Shown one piece after another: positions 1-8,751 of a stretch of 64,000 bases of DNA (position 1 is its first letter; the number at the start of each line of letters is the position of its first letter). A program made the position numbers and the translations under genes. Below the pieces are notes generated by a model that was not told the DNA's origin, did not search any database, and saw nothing but the letters and a program-made list of their open reading frames with translations. Origin of the DNA: CAMAPP01 sp046153685 (lineage in GTDB: Bacteria > Pseudomonadota > Alphaproteobacteria > CADEGL01); assembly GCA_046153685.1 (NCBI GenBank), contig JBJXGH010000191.1, positions 10,272 to 74,271 on the forward strand, written 5' to 3'.

Positions 1-744
1 ATGCAGCTATGGTACGGCGCCACCGGCAACAATACCGCGAATACGATCAAGCAAGCCAAGCACGCCTCGGAAGAGGGCGCGGATGGCATCGTCATCACCA
101 TTCCGTCCTATGTCGTGCCGTCGGAGGACGAGGCCGTGCGCTTCTTCCTCGATATCGCCGACGCTTCGACCATACCGGTCGGCGTGTACAACAATCCGAC
201 GCGGGTGAAGACCGATCTTTCGGCCGCCGCCATGATCCGCATCGCCGATCACCCGAACATCGTGCTGCTGAAGGAGGCGACCTCGCGCGGCGACCAGATC
301 GGCCGGATTGTGCAAGCCAACAAGCATCTTTCGATCATGTGCTGTGATTCGCCCAATCTCGGCCTGTGCATGCAGGTGATGGCGTTGGGCGGGCACGGCA
401 CGGCCAATATGGGTGGCAATATCATCCCCGCCGAGATGGCGACGATTTCGCGGAAGTGGCGCAGCTTCGCCGATGCCGAGAACTTCCGCGAAACCTATCT
501 GCGCGTCCTGCCGCTGCTGCATTTCCACTACTCGGCGATCAATCCGGTCGCGGTCAAGTCGCTCGCCCGGGCGCTCGGCCTGCCGGCGGGGCCGTTTCGC
601 AAGCCCTTGCTGGGTCTGCCCGAGGACAGGCTAAAGGCCGGCATCGAAATCGTCCGCGAACTCGGCCTCGACAAGAAATACGGCTATTCGCTCGACGGCG
701 GCAAAGCCCGGCTGATCTCCCTGCCCGCCCGGGCGGCCGAATAG
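1..744 (+). CDS. Dihydrodipicolinate synthase family protein, 5' end outside window
   Basis: This is the C-terminal 247 residues of a DapA/N-acetylneuraminate-lyase-fold aldolase. The visible part has the YNNPTR segment, equivalent to the active-site tyrosine loop, near residue 63, and the Schiff-base lysine in LLKEAT near residue 91. A full family member has about 300 residues, so roughly 55 N-terminal residues lie upstream, and the ATG at base 1 is probably internal. It stands 113 bp upstream of dapF, which would fit lysine/diaminopimelate synthesis. The family also includes catabolic aldolases, and the sequence alone does not decide between them. Confidence 0.88.
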   Translation: MQLWYGATGNNTANTIKQAKHASEEGADGIVITIPSYVVPSEDEAVRFFLDIADASTIPVGVYNNPTRVKTDLSAAAMIRIADHPNIVLLKEATSRGDQIGRIVQANKHLSIMCCDSPNLGLCMQVMALGGHGTANMGGNIIPAEMATISRKWRSFADAENFRETYLRVLPLLHFHYSAINPVAVKSLARALGLPAGPFRKPLLGLPEDRLKAGIEIVRELGLDKKYGYSLDGGKARLISLPARAAE

Positions 745-857
745 CGCGCTATAGCCTTGGGTTCCGCCCTCGGGCGGGCCATATTCAACCCAACCGTCGC
801 GTCTCCAGTCCGTGCCGCGGACGGAACCAGAAACCCGTGCCCAGCGAAGCTTCCGCT

Positions 858-1790
858 ATGACGAACGCAATGGCCCATGGGAACGCCGCCAAGCCGCAAG
901 CCGCGACATCGCGCGCGGCCCTCGAGACGTCGGCGCCATTGGCATTCATGAAGATGCACGGCCTCGGCAATGATTTCGTCGTATTCGACGCGCGCACGAC
1001 CGGGCTTCAGCTGACCGACCAGCAAGCGCGCGCCATCGCCGACCGGCGCACGGGGGTGGGCTGCGATCAAATCATCACCATTTGCCGCGCCGAGGCCGCG
1101 GACGGTTTCATGCGCATCCAAAATGCCGATGGCGCCGAGGTCGAGGCGTGCGGCAACGCGGCGCGTTGCGTCGGCGATCTGTTGATGCGCGAAAGCGGCG
1201 CCCAGCGCGCGACCATCGAGACGGTCGCGGGCATGCTCGCCGCCGAACGTGTATCCGGCGGCCGGATCGCGGTCGATATGGGACCGGCAAAACTCGATTG
1301 GCGCGACATCCCGCTCGCGCGCGAATGCGATACCTTGCATGTACCCTTCGAACTCGGTGGATTTTCCGACCCGGTCGCCGTGAACATGGGCAATCCGCAC
1401 ATCGTGTTCCTGGTCGCGGACGTCGAAACCGTGCCATTGGCCGAGCTTGGTCCGCGAATCGAACACGACGCCCTGTTTCCCCGGCGCACGAACGTCGAGT
1501 TCGTCCAAGTGCTGGATCGCGCACGCCTGCGCATGCGCGTCTGGGAACGCGGCGTCGGCATCACGCGCGCCTGCGGCTCGGGCGCCTGTGCCGCCGCCGT
1601 CGCCGCCGCGCGCCGGGGCTTGGCCGAGCGCCAGGTCGAGATCGTGCTCGACGGCGGCTCGCTCGAACTCGCATGGCGCGCCGACTGCCATGTCCTGATG
1701 ACCGGCCCGGTGGCGCTGAGCTTCAGGGGCGAGCTCAATGCGGCGGCGATCCACGCCATGAGCGCCGGCATCGCGAGCTCCGACGCATGA
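858..1790 (+). CDS. dapF: Diaminopimelate epimerase
   Basis: It interconverts LL- and meso-diaminopimelate for lysine and peptidoglycan synthesis in the cytoplasm. The two catalytic cysteines are present: ACGNAARC with C98, and ACGSGACA with C239, in a 310-residue protein. The family core starts at MKMHGLGNDF (ATG at 948). The ATG at 858 adds a 30-residue low-complexity leader typical of many alphaproteobacterial annotations, so 948 is a credible alternative start. The stop overlaps the next gene's ATG (bases 1787-1790, ATGA), which suggests translational coupling with mtaB. Confidence 0.95.
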   Translation: MTNAMAHGNAAKPQAATSRAALETSAPLAFMKMHGLGNDFVVFDARTTGLQLTDQQARAIADRRTGVGCDQIITICRAEAADGFMRIQNADGAEVEACGNAARCVGDLLMRESGAQRATIETVAGMLAAERVSGGRIAVDMGPAKLDWRDIPLARECDTLHVPFELGGFSDPVAVNMGNPHIVFLVADVETVPLAELGPRIEHDALFPRRTNVEFVQVLDRARLRMRVWERGVGITRACGSGACAAAVAAARRGLAERQVEIVLDGGSLELAWRADCHVLMTGPVALSFRGELNAAAIHAMSAGIASSDA

Positions 1791-3016
1791 GCCGAGTCGT
1801 CACCTTCGGATGCCGGCTGAATGCCTTCGAATCCGAAGTCATCAAGTCGCTGACCCGCGGCGAGGACGGCACGATCATCGTCAATACCTGCGCGGTTACG
1901 GCCGAGGCCGAGCGCCAAGCGCGCCAGGCGATTCGCAAGCTCCGGCGCGAGAACCCCGATGCGCGCATCGTGGTAACCGGCTGCGCGGCTCAGATCGACC
2001 CCGCTTCCTACGCCGCCATGCCCGAGATCGATCGGGTGATCGGCAATGCCGAAAAGCTCGATGCCCGGAGCTATGCCGGCGCTGAACGCCTGGCGGTCGG
2101 CGACATCATGATTGCGCGCGACACGGCCGAACATCTGATAGCCGGATTCGGCACGCGCGCCCGCGCCATCGTCCAGGCGCAGAACGGCTGCGATCATCGC
2201 TGCACTTTCTGCATCATCCCGTTCGGGCGCGGCCCTAGCCGCAGCGTGGCCTTGGGAGCGCTGGCCCGCCAAGTGCGCGCGCTCGCCGAAGACGGCGTGC
2301 GCGAAGTCGTGATCTCGGGCGTCGACCTCACGTCCTGGGGCGAGGATCTTCCAGGCAAACCCGGCCTTGGACAAATGGTGCGCCGCCTTCTGGCCGCCGT
2401 GCCCGAGCTCGAACGCCTGCGCCTGTCGTCCTTCGACGTCGCCGAGGCGGGCGAGGATTTGCTGCGCGCGATCGCCGAGGAGCCGCGGCTCATGCCGCAT
2501 TTCCATCTATCGCTCCAGTCGGGCGACGACATGATCCTCAAACGCATGAAGCGCCGACACGGCCGGGCCGATGCCGTCGGGTTTTGCGAACGCGCACGCG
2601 CGCTCCGCCCCGGCATCACCTTCGGCGCCGATTTCATCGCGGGATTCCCGACCGAGACCGAGGCCATGTTCGCGCGCACGCTCGACCTCGTGGACGAATG
2701 CGGATTGACCTTCCTCCACGTCTTTCCCTATTCCGCGCGCCGCGGCACACCGGCCGCGCGCATGCCGCAAGTGCCCAAAGCCGCGCGCCAGGAACGCGCC
2801 TTGCGGCTGCGCGAAGCCGGCGGCCGCGCGCTCGACACCCATCTCGCGCGCCGAGTGGGCAGCGCCGCCAGCGTGCTGGTCGAAACCCCGCGCTTCGGCC
2901 GCGACCGCGATTACGCCCCCGTCCGTCTCGATCGTGACGCGGCGCCGGGCTCGGTGGTGGCCGCGCGGGTCATGGGCGCGGATGCGGGCGAGCTTCGCGC
3001 CGCGCTCGTGGGCTAG
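1787..3016 (+). CDS. mtaB: tRNA t6A37 methylthiotransferase, MtaB type
   Basis: A radical-SAM methylthiotransferase that would convert t6A37 to ms2t6A37 in tRNAs reading ANN codons. The N-terminal UPF0004 domain supplies one Fe-S cluster through C9 (GCRLN), C35 (NTCAV) and C66 (GCAAQ). The radical-SAM cluster motif CDHRCTFC gives C135, C139 and C142. Length (409 residues) is normal for MtaB. The start is fixed by the ATGA overlap with dapF and because the family begins at this Met-x-x-x-x-T-F-G-C-R. The gene order dapF-mtaB-ftsY is a conserved alphaproteobacterial arrangement. Confidence 0.95.
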   Translation: MSRVVTFGCRLNAFESEVIKSLTRGEDGTIIVNTCAVTAEAERQARQAIRKLRRENPDARIVVTGCAAQIDPASYAAMPEIDRVIGNAEKLDARSYAGAERLAVGDIMIARDTAEHLIAGFGTRARAIVQAQNGCDHRCTFCIIPFGRGPSRSVALGALARQVRALAEDGVREVVISGVDLTSWGEDLPGKPGLGQMVRRLLAAVPELERLRLSSFDVAEAGEDLLRAIAEEPRLMPHFHLSLQSGDDMILKRMKRRHGRADAVGFCERARALRPGITFGADFIAGFPTETEAMFARTLDLVDECGLTFLHVFPYSARRGTPAARMPQVPKAARQERALRLREAGGRALDTHLARRVGSAASVLVETPRFGRDRDYAPVRLDRDAAPGSVVAARVMGADAGELRAALVG

Positions 3017-3024
3017 GACTTCCC

Positions 3025-3945
3025 ATGGCGGGTTGGCTGGGGCGGCTGAAGGCTGGACTCGCGCGCTCGTCGGCGCGGTTGTCGGACGATCTGGCCGCCA
3101 TCTTCACGGGCAAAAAACTCGATGCCGGCTCCCTTCAAGCGCTCGAGGACACGCTCATCTCCGGCGATCTCGGTCCCGCGACCGCCGCGCGCCTAGCCAA
3201 GGCCGTCGGACGCGAGCGCTTCGAGAAGGAAACCGGCGCGGTCGAGGCACGCGAGGCCCTGGCGAGAGAAATCACCAAAATCCTCGAACCCGTTGCCCGA
3301 AACTTGACCATCGACCGCGCACGCAAACCCCACGTGATCCTGGTCGTCGGCGTCAACGGCACGGGAAAGACGACAACCATCGGCAAGCTTGCCAAGCAGC
3401 TTTCCGAGGAAGGCCGGTCCGTCATGTTGTGCGCGGGCGACACGTTCCGCGCGGCGGCGATCGAGCAATTGAAGATTTGGGGCGAGCGGGCGGGCGCGCC
3501 CGTGGTCGCGGGCGCGCCAGGCGCCAATCCGGCGGGGCTGGTTTACGACGCGCTCGCGCGCGCGCGCGCCGAAGGCGCCGACGTGCTCCTCGTCGATACC
3601 GCCGGGCGGCTGCACAACAAAATCAATCTCATGGCCGAGCTTGAAAAAATCATTCGCGTCATGCGGAAGCTCGACGCGGACGCGCCCCATTCGACCCTCT
3701 TGGTGCTCGACGCCACGACCGGCCAGAACGCCCACGCACAAGTCGAAATGTTCGCCAAGGCGGCGCCCGTAAACGGCCTGGTTGTCACCAAGCTCGACGG
3801 CAGCGCCAAGGGCGGAGTGATCGTCGCACTCGCCGAGCGCTTCGCCATTCCGGTCGTCGCCGTGGGCGTGGGCGAAGCCATCGATGATTTGCGCCCCTTC
3901 GCCGCGCGGGATTTCGCGCGCTCGCTACTCGGTCTCGATCCCTAG
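3025..3945 (+). CDS. ftsY: Signal recognition particle receptor FtsY
   Basis: The SRP-receptor GTPase that docks ribosome-SRP complexes to the inner membrane. The 306-residue protein consists of the helical N domain (residues 1-95) and the G domain. GTPase motifs seen are G1 GVNGTGKTTT (109-118), the DTAGR G3 motif, and TKLDGSAKGG (G4 and adjoining loop). It lacks the long acidic A domain of the E. coli protein, as is usual in alphaproteobacteria. It lies 8 bp after mtaB in the same direction, so it is probably in one operon with dapF and mtaB. Confidence 0.96.
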   Translation: MAGWLGRLKAGLARSSARLSDDLAAIFTGKKLDAGSLQALEDTLISGDLGPATAARLAKAVGRERFEKETGAVEAREALAREITKILEPVARNLTIDRARKPHVILVVGVNGTGKTTTIGKLAKQLSEEGRSVMLCAGDTFRAAAIEQLKIWGERAGAPVVAGAPGANPAGLVYDALARARAEGADVLLVDTAGRLHNKINLMAELEKIIRVMRKLDADAPHSTLLVLDATTGQNAHAQVEMFAKAAPVNGLVVTKLDGSAKGGVIVALAERFAIPVVAVGVGEAIDDLRPFAARDFARSLLGLDP

Positions 3946-4003
3946 CGCGCCGGGGCGAGCGACCCTGGACAGAGCACGGACCGCCCTCCACGATCCGGCT
4001 GCC

Positions 4004-4852
4004 ATGGAACTTTCCCTCCACGTCACGCTCCTCGCGCTCACCGCCGCCGTCCTCCACGCCTGCTGGAACGCGGTGGCGAAAAGTGTCGTGGACAAGCGCC
4101 GGATGTATATCGTTTCCAATCTGGTCGCGGGCGCGGTCGGCCTGGCGCTGCTGCCTTTTGTCGATGCGCCCGCGCCCGAGAGCTGGCCCTATATCGTCGC
4201 GGGCGCGTTGATCGCCACCTTCTATACCATCGTCCTGTTCGCCGCCTACCGGGTCGGGGATCTGTCGCAGATCTATCCGACCATTCGTGGCATGACGCCG
4301 CTCCTGATCGCGCTCGGCGCCACTGCCTTTGCGGGCGAACATTTGGCCGCGCGGCAATATATCGGCATCGCCATCGTTTCGATCGGCATCTTCTCGCTCG
4401 CCTTCTGGCGCGCCGTGGACAGGCTGTCGCTCGGCATGATCGCGTTCTGCGCGCTCGGCGCGGTGATGGTATCTAGCTACACGGTGATCGACGGCCTGGG
4501 CGTCCGGCGCTCGGGCAGTCCGTACGGTTACATGGCTTGGCTGCTGATCGGCTACATGACGGTCGCGATCGCGACCGATCCGCTTCTTGGACGCTGGCGC
4601 GTCGCGAATTCGCCGCGCCAACTGGGCCGCCTCGTGCTCGTCGGCCTCGGCATCGCGCTGACGTACGGCCTGATCGTCCACGCCCTCAATCTCGGCGCCA
4701 TGGCGCCCGTCTCGGCGCTGCGCGAGACAAGCATCATCGTCGCCGCTCTGATCGGCACGTTGTTGCTGGGCGAGCCGTTCGGCCGCGCGCGCGTTGTCGC
4801 GGCGGCCCTCGTCACCGCGGGCCTCCTGATCCTCAAGCTGCCGCTCGCATGA
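4004..4852 (+). CDS. EamA/DMT-superfamily transporter
   Basis: A polytopic inner-membrane protein of 282 residues with about ten hydrophobic segments in two EamA repeats, typical of the drug/metabolite transporter superfamily. The substrate cannot be read from sequence. The ATG at 4004 begins directly with the first membrane helix; longer in-frame starts only add a charged, unlikely leader. Its stop overlaps the yciB start as ATGA (4849-4852). It is one of four DMT transporters in this window. Confidence 0.88.
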   Translation: MELSLHVTLLALTAAVLHACWNAVAKSVVDKRRMYIVSNLVAGAVGLALLPFVDAPAPESWPYIVAGALIATFYTIVLFAAYRVGDLSQIYPTIRGMTPLLIALGATAFAGEHLAARQYIGIAIVSIGIFSLAFWRAVDRLSLGMIAFCALGAVMVSSYTVIDGLGVRRSGSPYGYMAWLLIGYMTVAIATDPLLGRWRVANSPRQLGRLVLVGLGIALTYGLIVHALNLGAMAPVSALRETSIIVAALIGTLLLGEPFGRARVVAAALVTAGLLILKLPLA

Positions 4853-5421
4853 ACGCGCGGCGCCCGCCTTCGCCTTGGCTCAAGCTCGCGATCGATATCG
4901 GCCCTCTGGCCGCGTTCTTCGCCGCCTATTCCCTTGCGGGCCTCATGGCGGCAACCGCCGTGCTGATGGTCGCCACCCTTTCGGGTCTGGCCGTCGCCTA
5001 CGCGATCGAGCGGCGGATTCCCAAGATGCCGCTCATCGGAGCGGCGCTGGTGCTGGGGTTCGGCGCTCTCACGCTCGCGCTCGACGACGAGACCTTCATC
5101 AAGATGAAGCCGACCGCGGTCTATTTATTGTTCGCCGCGGTGCTTCTGGCCGGGCAAGCCACGGGGCGGTCGCTGCTCAAGCCCTTGCTCGATGCGGCCT
5201 TTCACATCGACGACGCGGGTTGGCGCATCATGACCTTGCGCTGGGGCGTGTTCTTCCTCGTCATGGCGGGCGTGAACGAGATTCTCTGGCGCAATTTCCC
5301 GACCGAAATCTGGGTCAACGCCAAGGTGTTCGGGTTTCTGCCGCTGACCTTCGCCTTCGCCGCCGCGCAAGCGCCCCTCATGCGGCGCCACGCCCTGCCC
5401 GAGGATACTAAGCCTTCTTGA
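4849..5421 (+). CDS. yciB: Inner membrane septation protein A (YciB/IspZ family)
   Basis: A 190-residue integral membrane protein. Features are a KLAIDIGPLAAFF amino end, the GVNEILWR segment and about five or six hydrophobic helices, all hallmarks of YciB/IspZ (septation protein A, linked to cell-envelope integrity). The ATG at 4849 overlaps the stop of the upstream transporter. Presence downstream of ftsY is a conserved alphaproteobacterial synteny. Its 3' end overlaps the convergent Nudix gene by 14 bp. Confidence 0.93.
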   Translation: MNARRPPSPWLKLAIDIGPLAAFFAAYSLAGLMAATAVLMVATLSGLAVAYAIERRIPKMPLIGAALVLGFGALTLALDDETFIKMKPTAVYLLFAAVLLAGQATGRSLLKPLLDAAFHIDDAGWRIMTLRWGVFFLVMAGVNEILWRNFPTEIWVNAKVFGFLPLTFAFAAAQAPLMRRHALPEDTKPS

Positions 5422-5962
5422 TGTAATCGGCGCTTTCGCCCGGCGGATTGCCGCGTGGCGGAAAGCCCGACAATCCCCGCACCTCGCGGTGATGGCGCAA
5501 GGCCCAATGCACGGTTGGAAAGGCAAGGTCGTCCCACGGGATCTCCTGCCAGTAGAACAACTTCGCCTCGGCTGATTCGGGCCCCGGATCGAGCGCGGCA
5601 CTCGGCAATTGCGCCCGGTAGATGAGCTGCACCTGCGAGATGCGCGCGATGGTATAAACCGCGAGCAGTTCGCCGAGCTGCGCCTCGGCCCCGGCTTCCT
5701 CGCGCACTTCGCGCACCGCACCCTCGTGCACCGCCTCATTGAGTTCGAGATAGCCCGCCGGAAACACCCAAAATCCCTTGCGCGGGTTGATCGCCCGCCT
5801 GCACAACAACAGCCGGTCCTCGAACGAACACACGGCGCCGACAACGATTTTCGGATTGTCGTACTGGACATAGCCGCAATCGGCGCAGACCAGGCGCTCG
5901 TGCGTGTCACCTTCGGGAATCTTGCGGATGGTGGGGCCGCGCGGGGCTTCGGCTTGGCTCAT
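5408..5962 (-). CDS. Nudix hydrolase with N-terminal CxxC zinc-ribbon-like segment
   Basis: A 184-residue Nudix pyrophosphohydrolase. The Nudix box begins at G70 and fits Gx5Ex7REUxEExGU, with E76, R84, E85, E88, E89 and G91 in place. Ahead of it is a CADCG knuckle (C26, C29) followed by YDNPK, the layout of NudC-like or ADP-ribose-type Nudix proteins with a short zinc ribbon. The nucleotide substrate is not determined. The gene is convergent with yciB, and its 3' end overlaps that gene by 14 bp. Confidence 0.9.
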   Translation of the reverse strand: MSQAEAPRGPTIRKIPEGDTHERLVCADCGYVQYDNPKIVVGAVCSFEDRLLLCRRAINPRKGFWVFPAGYLELNEAVHEGAVREVREEAGAEAQLGELLAVYTIARISQVQLIYRAQLPSAALDPGPESAEAKLFYWQEIPWDDLAFPTVHWALRHHREVRGLSGFPPRGNPPGESADYIKKA

Positions 5963-6103
5963 GCGGGAAATCTGGACCGGCGCGCGTCCAGCTTCAAGCC
6001 GTCTTGGAGCGAGATCGTTCGGTGTCGAGACTTACTCACGCCGCGAGCGGCACATTGCTCGCGCCCCCCTTTCACGGCGATCCCCGTTCGAGGCGGCCGG
6101 AAT

Positions 6104-6331
6104 CTAGGTGCTGATGTCGAGCAGCGAGCCGCGGGGAAGGATGCGATGCGGCGCTGGCGCCGCCGGATCGAATGCGGCGCGCGCCATATGGGCGGGCACT
6201 TTGGGGGATGCAGCCGCGCCTGGAGGTGGAATCGCGGGAGAGAGAGCGCGCGGAGCGTTGGGCGTTGCGGGCGGGCGGGTGGGCGCGGGCGAGAGCGCCT
6301 GCAACAGGGCCGAGGACGGGGGGATGGACAT
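6104..6331 (-). CDS. Small proline/alanine-rich protein of unknown function
   Basis: A 75-residue reading frame, rich in Pro, Ala and Ser, ending in a less biased tail PRGSLLDIST. No domain is recognised. It lies 43 bp downstream of the SMP-30 gene on the same strand, and a perfect 7-bp hairpin sits just upstream of its ATG. No clear Shine-Dalgarno site is visible. It could be a real tiny protein, because the C-terminal tail looks conserved-like, or a chance frame in GC-rich DNA. Confidence 0.4.
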   Translation of the reverse strand: MSIPPSSALLQALSPAPTRPPATPNAPRALSPAIPPPGAAASPKVPAHMARAAFDPAAPAPHRILPRGSLLDIST

Positions 6332-6350
6332 GGCGGCAAGCTATGCCGCC
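6332..6350 (-). other. Perfect 7-bp hairpin adjoining the small ORF start
   Basis: GGCGGCA (6332-6338), a 5-base loop and TGCCGCC (6344-6350) form a perfect stem. On the minus strand it lies between the SMP-30 stop and the ATG of the 75-residue ORF (6329-6331). No T-run follows, so it is not a standard terminator. It would occlude the start region of the small ORF if transcribed. Confidence 0.5.
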
Positions 6351-6374
6351 GGTTGCTAATGATAGGTTAAGCGC

Positions 6375-7250
6375 CTAACCGGCAAAGCGCGGCTCGGCAA
6401 TACCGGCCATGCCGGGCTCGAAGGCGAAGATGTCGCCCGCGTGAGGTTCGCGGGCAAGCGCCGCGTCGTCGAGCCCATCGCGCGCCGAGGTCACGAACAC
6501 GGTGCGCAGATCCGCGCCGCCGAAATTGATGCTGGTCGGCCGCCGCACGGGCATGGCGATGACGCGCTCGATGCGCCCTTGGGGGTCATAGCGCACGATG
6601 CGCGCGCCGTCCCAATTGGCGCTCCACACCCCGCCCTCGGAATCGACCGTCAGCCCGTCGGGAAAGCCCGTGTCCTCGGGCACATCGGCAAAGACGCGGC
6701 GATTGGCGAGCGCGCCGGAGGCAATATCGAAATCGAAGACGTCGATCCGATTGGTGCGGGTATCGGTGTAGTACATCAGGCGATCGTCGGGCGACCAGCC
6801 GAGACCGTTCGCCGTGCGAATGCCCGTCACCATGCATGTCACCGCATGGTCGAGATCGAGACGATAGAGCGAACCCCTGGGTTGGCGCGGCAGGCCCGCA
6901 AAGTGCATTGTGCCGGCCCAAAACCGGCCACGCCGATCGACCTTGCCATCGTTGAAGCGCGTGTCATCCGGCTCCTTCGGCAGGAGCAGCGGCTTGACCG
7001 CGCCGGTGTCGAGATCGACCAGATGAAAGCCGCGGCGCAGCGCGACGACGGCCCCGCCGCCCTCGCGCAAGGCGAACGAACCTATGAGATCGGGCATGGG
7101 CCAGGATTTGGTCTTGCCGGTCGCGGGATCGAAGCGCTTGAGCGCGGGTTCGAGACTGTCCACCCAATACAGCGCCGCCGCGCGCGGGCACCACACCGGG
7201 CCCTCGCCGAGTCGAGCTTGCGCTGCCAGCGCCACGCGAATGCCGACCAT
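6375..7250 (-). CDS. SMP-30/gluconolactonase/LRE family lactonase
   Basis: A 291-residue six-bladed beta-propeller lactonase. Family metal-site residues are visible: Glu16 in LGEGPVW, the RFNDGK(V)D loop, the TANGLGWSPD loop and FPDGLTVD. The family hydrolyses sugar lactones or related esters using a divalent cation. The ATG at 7250 starts immediately before the conserved A-x-LGEGPVW strand; the longer upstream frame is the shadow of the neighbouring gene. It lies 13 bp after the secreted unknown gene in the same direction. Confidence 0.92.
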   Translation of the reverse strand: MVGIRVALAAQARLGEGPVWCPRAAALYWVDSLEPALKRFDPATGKTKSWPMPDLIGSFALREGGGAVVALRRGFHLVDLDTGAVKPLLLPKEPDDTRFNDGKVDRRGRFWAGTMHFAGLPRQPRGSLYRLDLDHAVTCMVTGIRTANGLGWSPDDRLMYYTDTRTNRIDVFDFDIASGALANRRVFADVPEDTGFPDGLTVDSEGGVWSANWDGARIVRYDPQGRIERVIAMPVRRPTSINFGGADLRTVFVTSARDGLDDAALAREPHAGDIFAFEPGMAGIAEPRFAG

Positions 7251-7263
7251 CGGCCCCTCCGGC

Positions 7264-7965
7264 CTAACGGAACATGGATTTAATCTGCTCGATCTTGTCG
7301 AATCCCTTGCGGGTTTCCGTGACCATGTCGCGGCCACAAACGTTTTCGAACCCGGATGATTTGATCGTCGCGCGCGTGACCTTGATCTGCTCGTCGAAAA
7401 CCTTGTCATATTGCTGACGGAAATAATCGACATCGCCCGTGCTGTAGCCGGCCTGATAGAGAAAATCGTAAAGGCTGCGCATATCGGAGGCGGCAAAGGA
7501 CGAGCTGCCCGCGCAGCCGGCCGGAAGAGCGTTGATCGAACCCACATCGCGCAGCGCTTCCAGAATCCGCGACCGGTTGCGCCGAAGCTTGGCTTCGCTC
7601 TGCGCCGCCGCGGTTGCCTGCGCCTGGCCCGGCGTTTCCTTGGTCGCGTACGCGCCCATATTGAGTTCCGGCACCTTGGCCAGAACCTGCTTTGGCAGTT
7701 CGCAATTGAACCACTGCAGCATGTTCATGGCCATCAACTGACTGAGAATAAGATTGGTGACATAGGACTGCCGAAGCGTGGCGATCTGCACCTCGGCATC
7801 GGTGATGCCGACATTCTGTTCGATGAGTTGGGTGGATTGCCGGTAATGGGCGAGCGCCGTGTCGCACACCTGCTGGCCTTCGTTCCGGCCCGCGGGCGCG
7901 GCCAGGGCCTCGCCCGACGCGCACGCCAAGGCCAGGGACAACGCGGCAAGAACGATTTGACGCAT
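7264..7965 (-). CDS. Secreted protein of unknown function
   Basis: A 233-residue protein with a good signal peptide: a Met-Arg start, a hydrophobic core to about residue 20, and cleavage near ALA-AP. The mature part is helical-looking with four cysteines (VCDTALAHY, FNCELPK, GCAGSS and NVCGRD). I recognise no family. The start at 7965 is chosen because it gives the signal peptide; the longer frame adds an Arg-rich leader. It is probably periplasmic and co-transcribed with the SMP-30 gene 13 bp downstream. A 21-bp tandem repeat lies about 100 bp upstream. Confidence 0.75.
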   Translation of the reverse strand: MRQIVLAALSLALACASGEALAAPAGRNEGQQVCDTALAHYRQSTQLIEQNVGITDAEVQIATLRQSYVTNLILSQLMAMNMLQWFNCELPKQVLAKVPELNMGAYATKETPGQAQATAAAQSEAKLRRNRSRILEALRDVGSINALPAGCAGSSSFAASDMRSLYDFLYQAGYSTGDVDYFRQQYDKVFDEQIKVTRATIKSSGFENVCGRDMVTETRKGFDKIEQIKSMFR

Positions 7966-8751
7966 GGCGTCACGCCTCTCTAATTCGTTTGCAAGTCGTC
8001 GGCACGTGGGCCGTTGGCGCGCGAGCCATCTCCGCCCGCGCGGCCATTTCTTATAACTCACCCACCATACTAAGTATTAAGCCCACCAAATTAAGTGTTG
8101 AGAAGGTGAAATCGTCCGCGACCGGCAAGTCGGATTCCTTGGCGACGGCTAGGCCGGTCGTGAGGCTGCGAGGGTCAGTTGGTTCGGTTCATAAACACGG
8201 CGCCATAACAAGCGGGGGTCCGAGGCGGAAAAATTGTCTGACCGAAGAACCATGCCGTGGGGCCGGATCAAGCCGCCGTGAAACACGGAGATCTTCTCCG
8301 CCGCCCCGCCATCTTCCGCATCGCGCGGCACTGTGATCTTGGGCGGCGACGGATGGGGCACGGAGACGTCGCTTCTGGACATTGTCGGCGGCTGAGCGAA
8401 TTTCCAGTGCTTGTAGCGCGGCAGGTTCGAGACACTTCTCGTGGCGTAACGCGGGAGCAAATCGTGTGCGCGGATATGCAGCTTTTGGCCGATTTCCCGG
8501 CGCGAAATAAGCTCGGCTCTGCGCCGGCGAGACACCCGACGCAGCGCAAGTCGCGGCAAGGGCGAATGCCGCCCTCCTCAAGGTACCTAGATGAAGTTCC
8601 ATGAGTCGGTTCATGGTCCGATAGTCGAAGCGAAATCCGCCAATATCCATTCGACGGGCTTATCGATTCGGCGCCCTTATTGATTTAATAGCCTTAACAG
8701 TTTTCTAACGACCCATGGACAAATATTGAGCCAAGTACCGAGGCGAGGAAC
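7966..8751. other. 786-bp intergenic region without a convincing gene
   Basis: The flanking genes (minus strand at 7965, plus strand at 8752) are divergent. Open frames of 90-150 codons occur on both strands between 8150 and 8650, but they overlap one another, have no recognisable motif and look like GC-rich chance frames or badly decayed sequence. The region holds an AT-rich 21-bp tandem repeat (8061-8102) and a second AT-rich stretch (about 8676-8735) that probably carries the promoter of the DUF2336 gene. Confidence 0.6.
8061..8102. repeat. Two adjacent 21-bp repeats, operator-like
   Basis: Two head-to-tail units (8061-8081 and 8082-8102) each begin CCCACCA and continue with an AAGT-containing AT-rich half; 17 of 21 positions match. 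The first contains the 11-bp palindrome ATACTAAGTAT (8067-8077). The unit length equals two DNA helical turns, so two bound proteins would sit on the same face. It lies about 100 bp upstream of the minus-strand secreted-protein gene. No regulator is identified. Confidence 0.6.

Noticed and set aside
764..777. Hairpin CCGCC-CTCG-GGCGG after the dapA-family gene as a terminator
   Set aside because: Stem is short and no T-run follows; dapF lies just downstream in the same direction.
8149..8650. Overlapping open frames of 115-153 codons on both strands in the 8-8.7 kb gap
   Set aside because: No motif, no ribosome-binding site and mutually overlapping frames; treated as non-coding or decayed.
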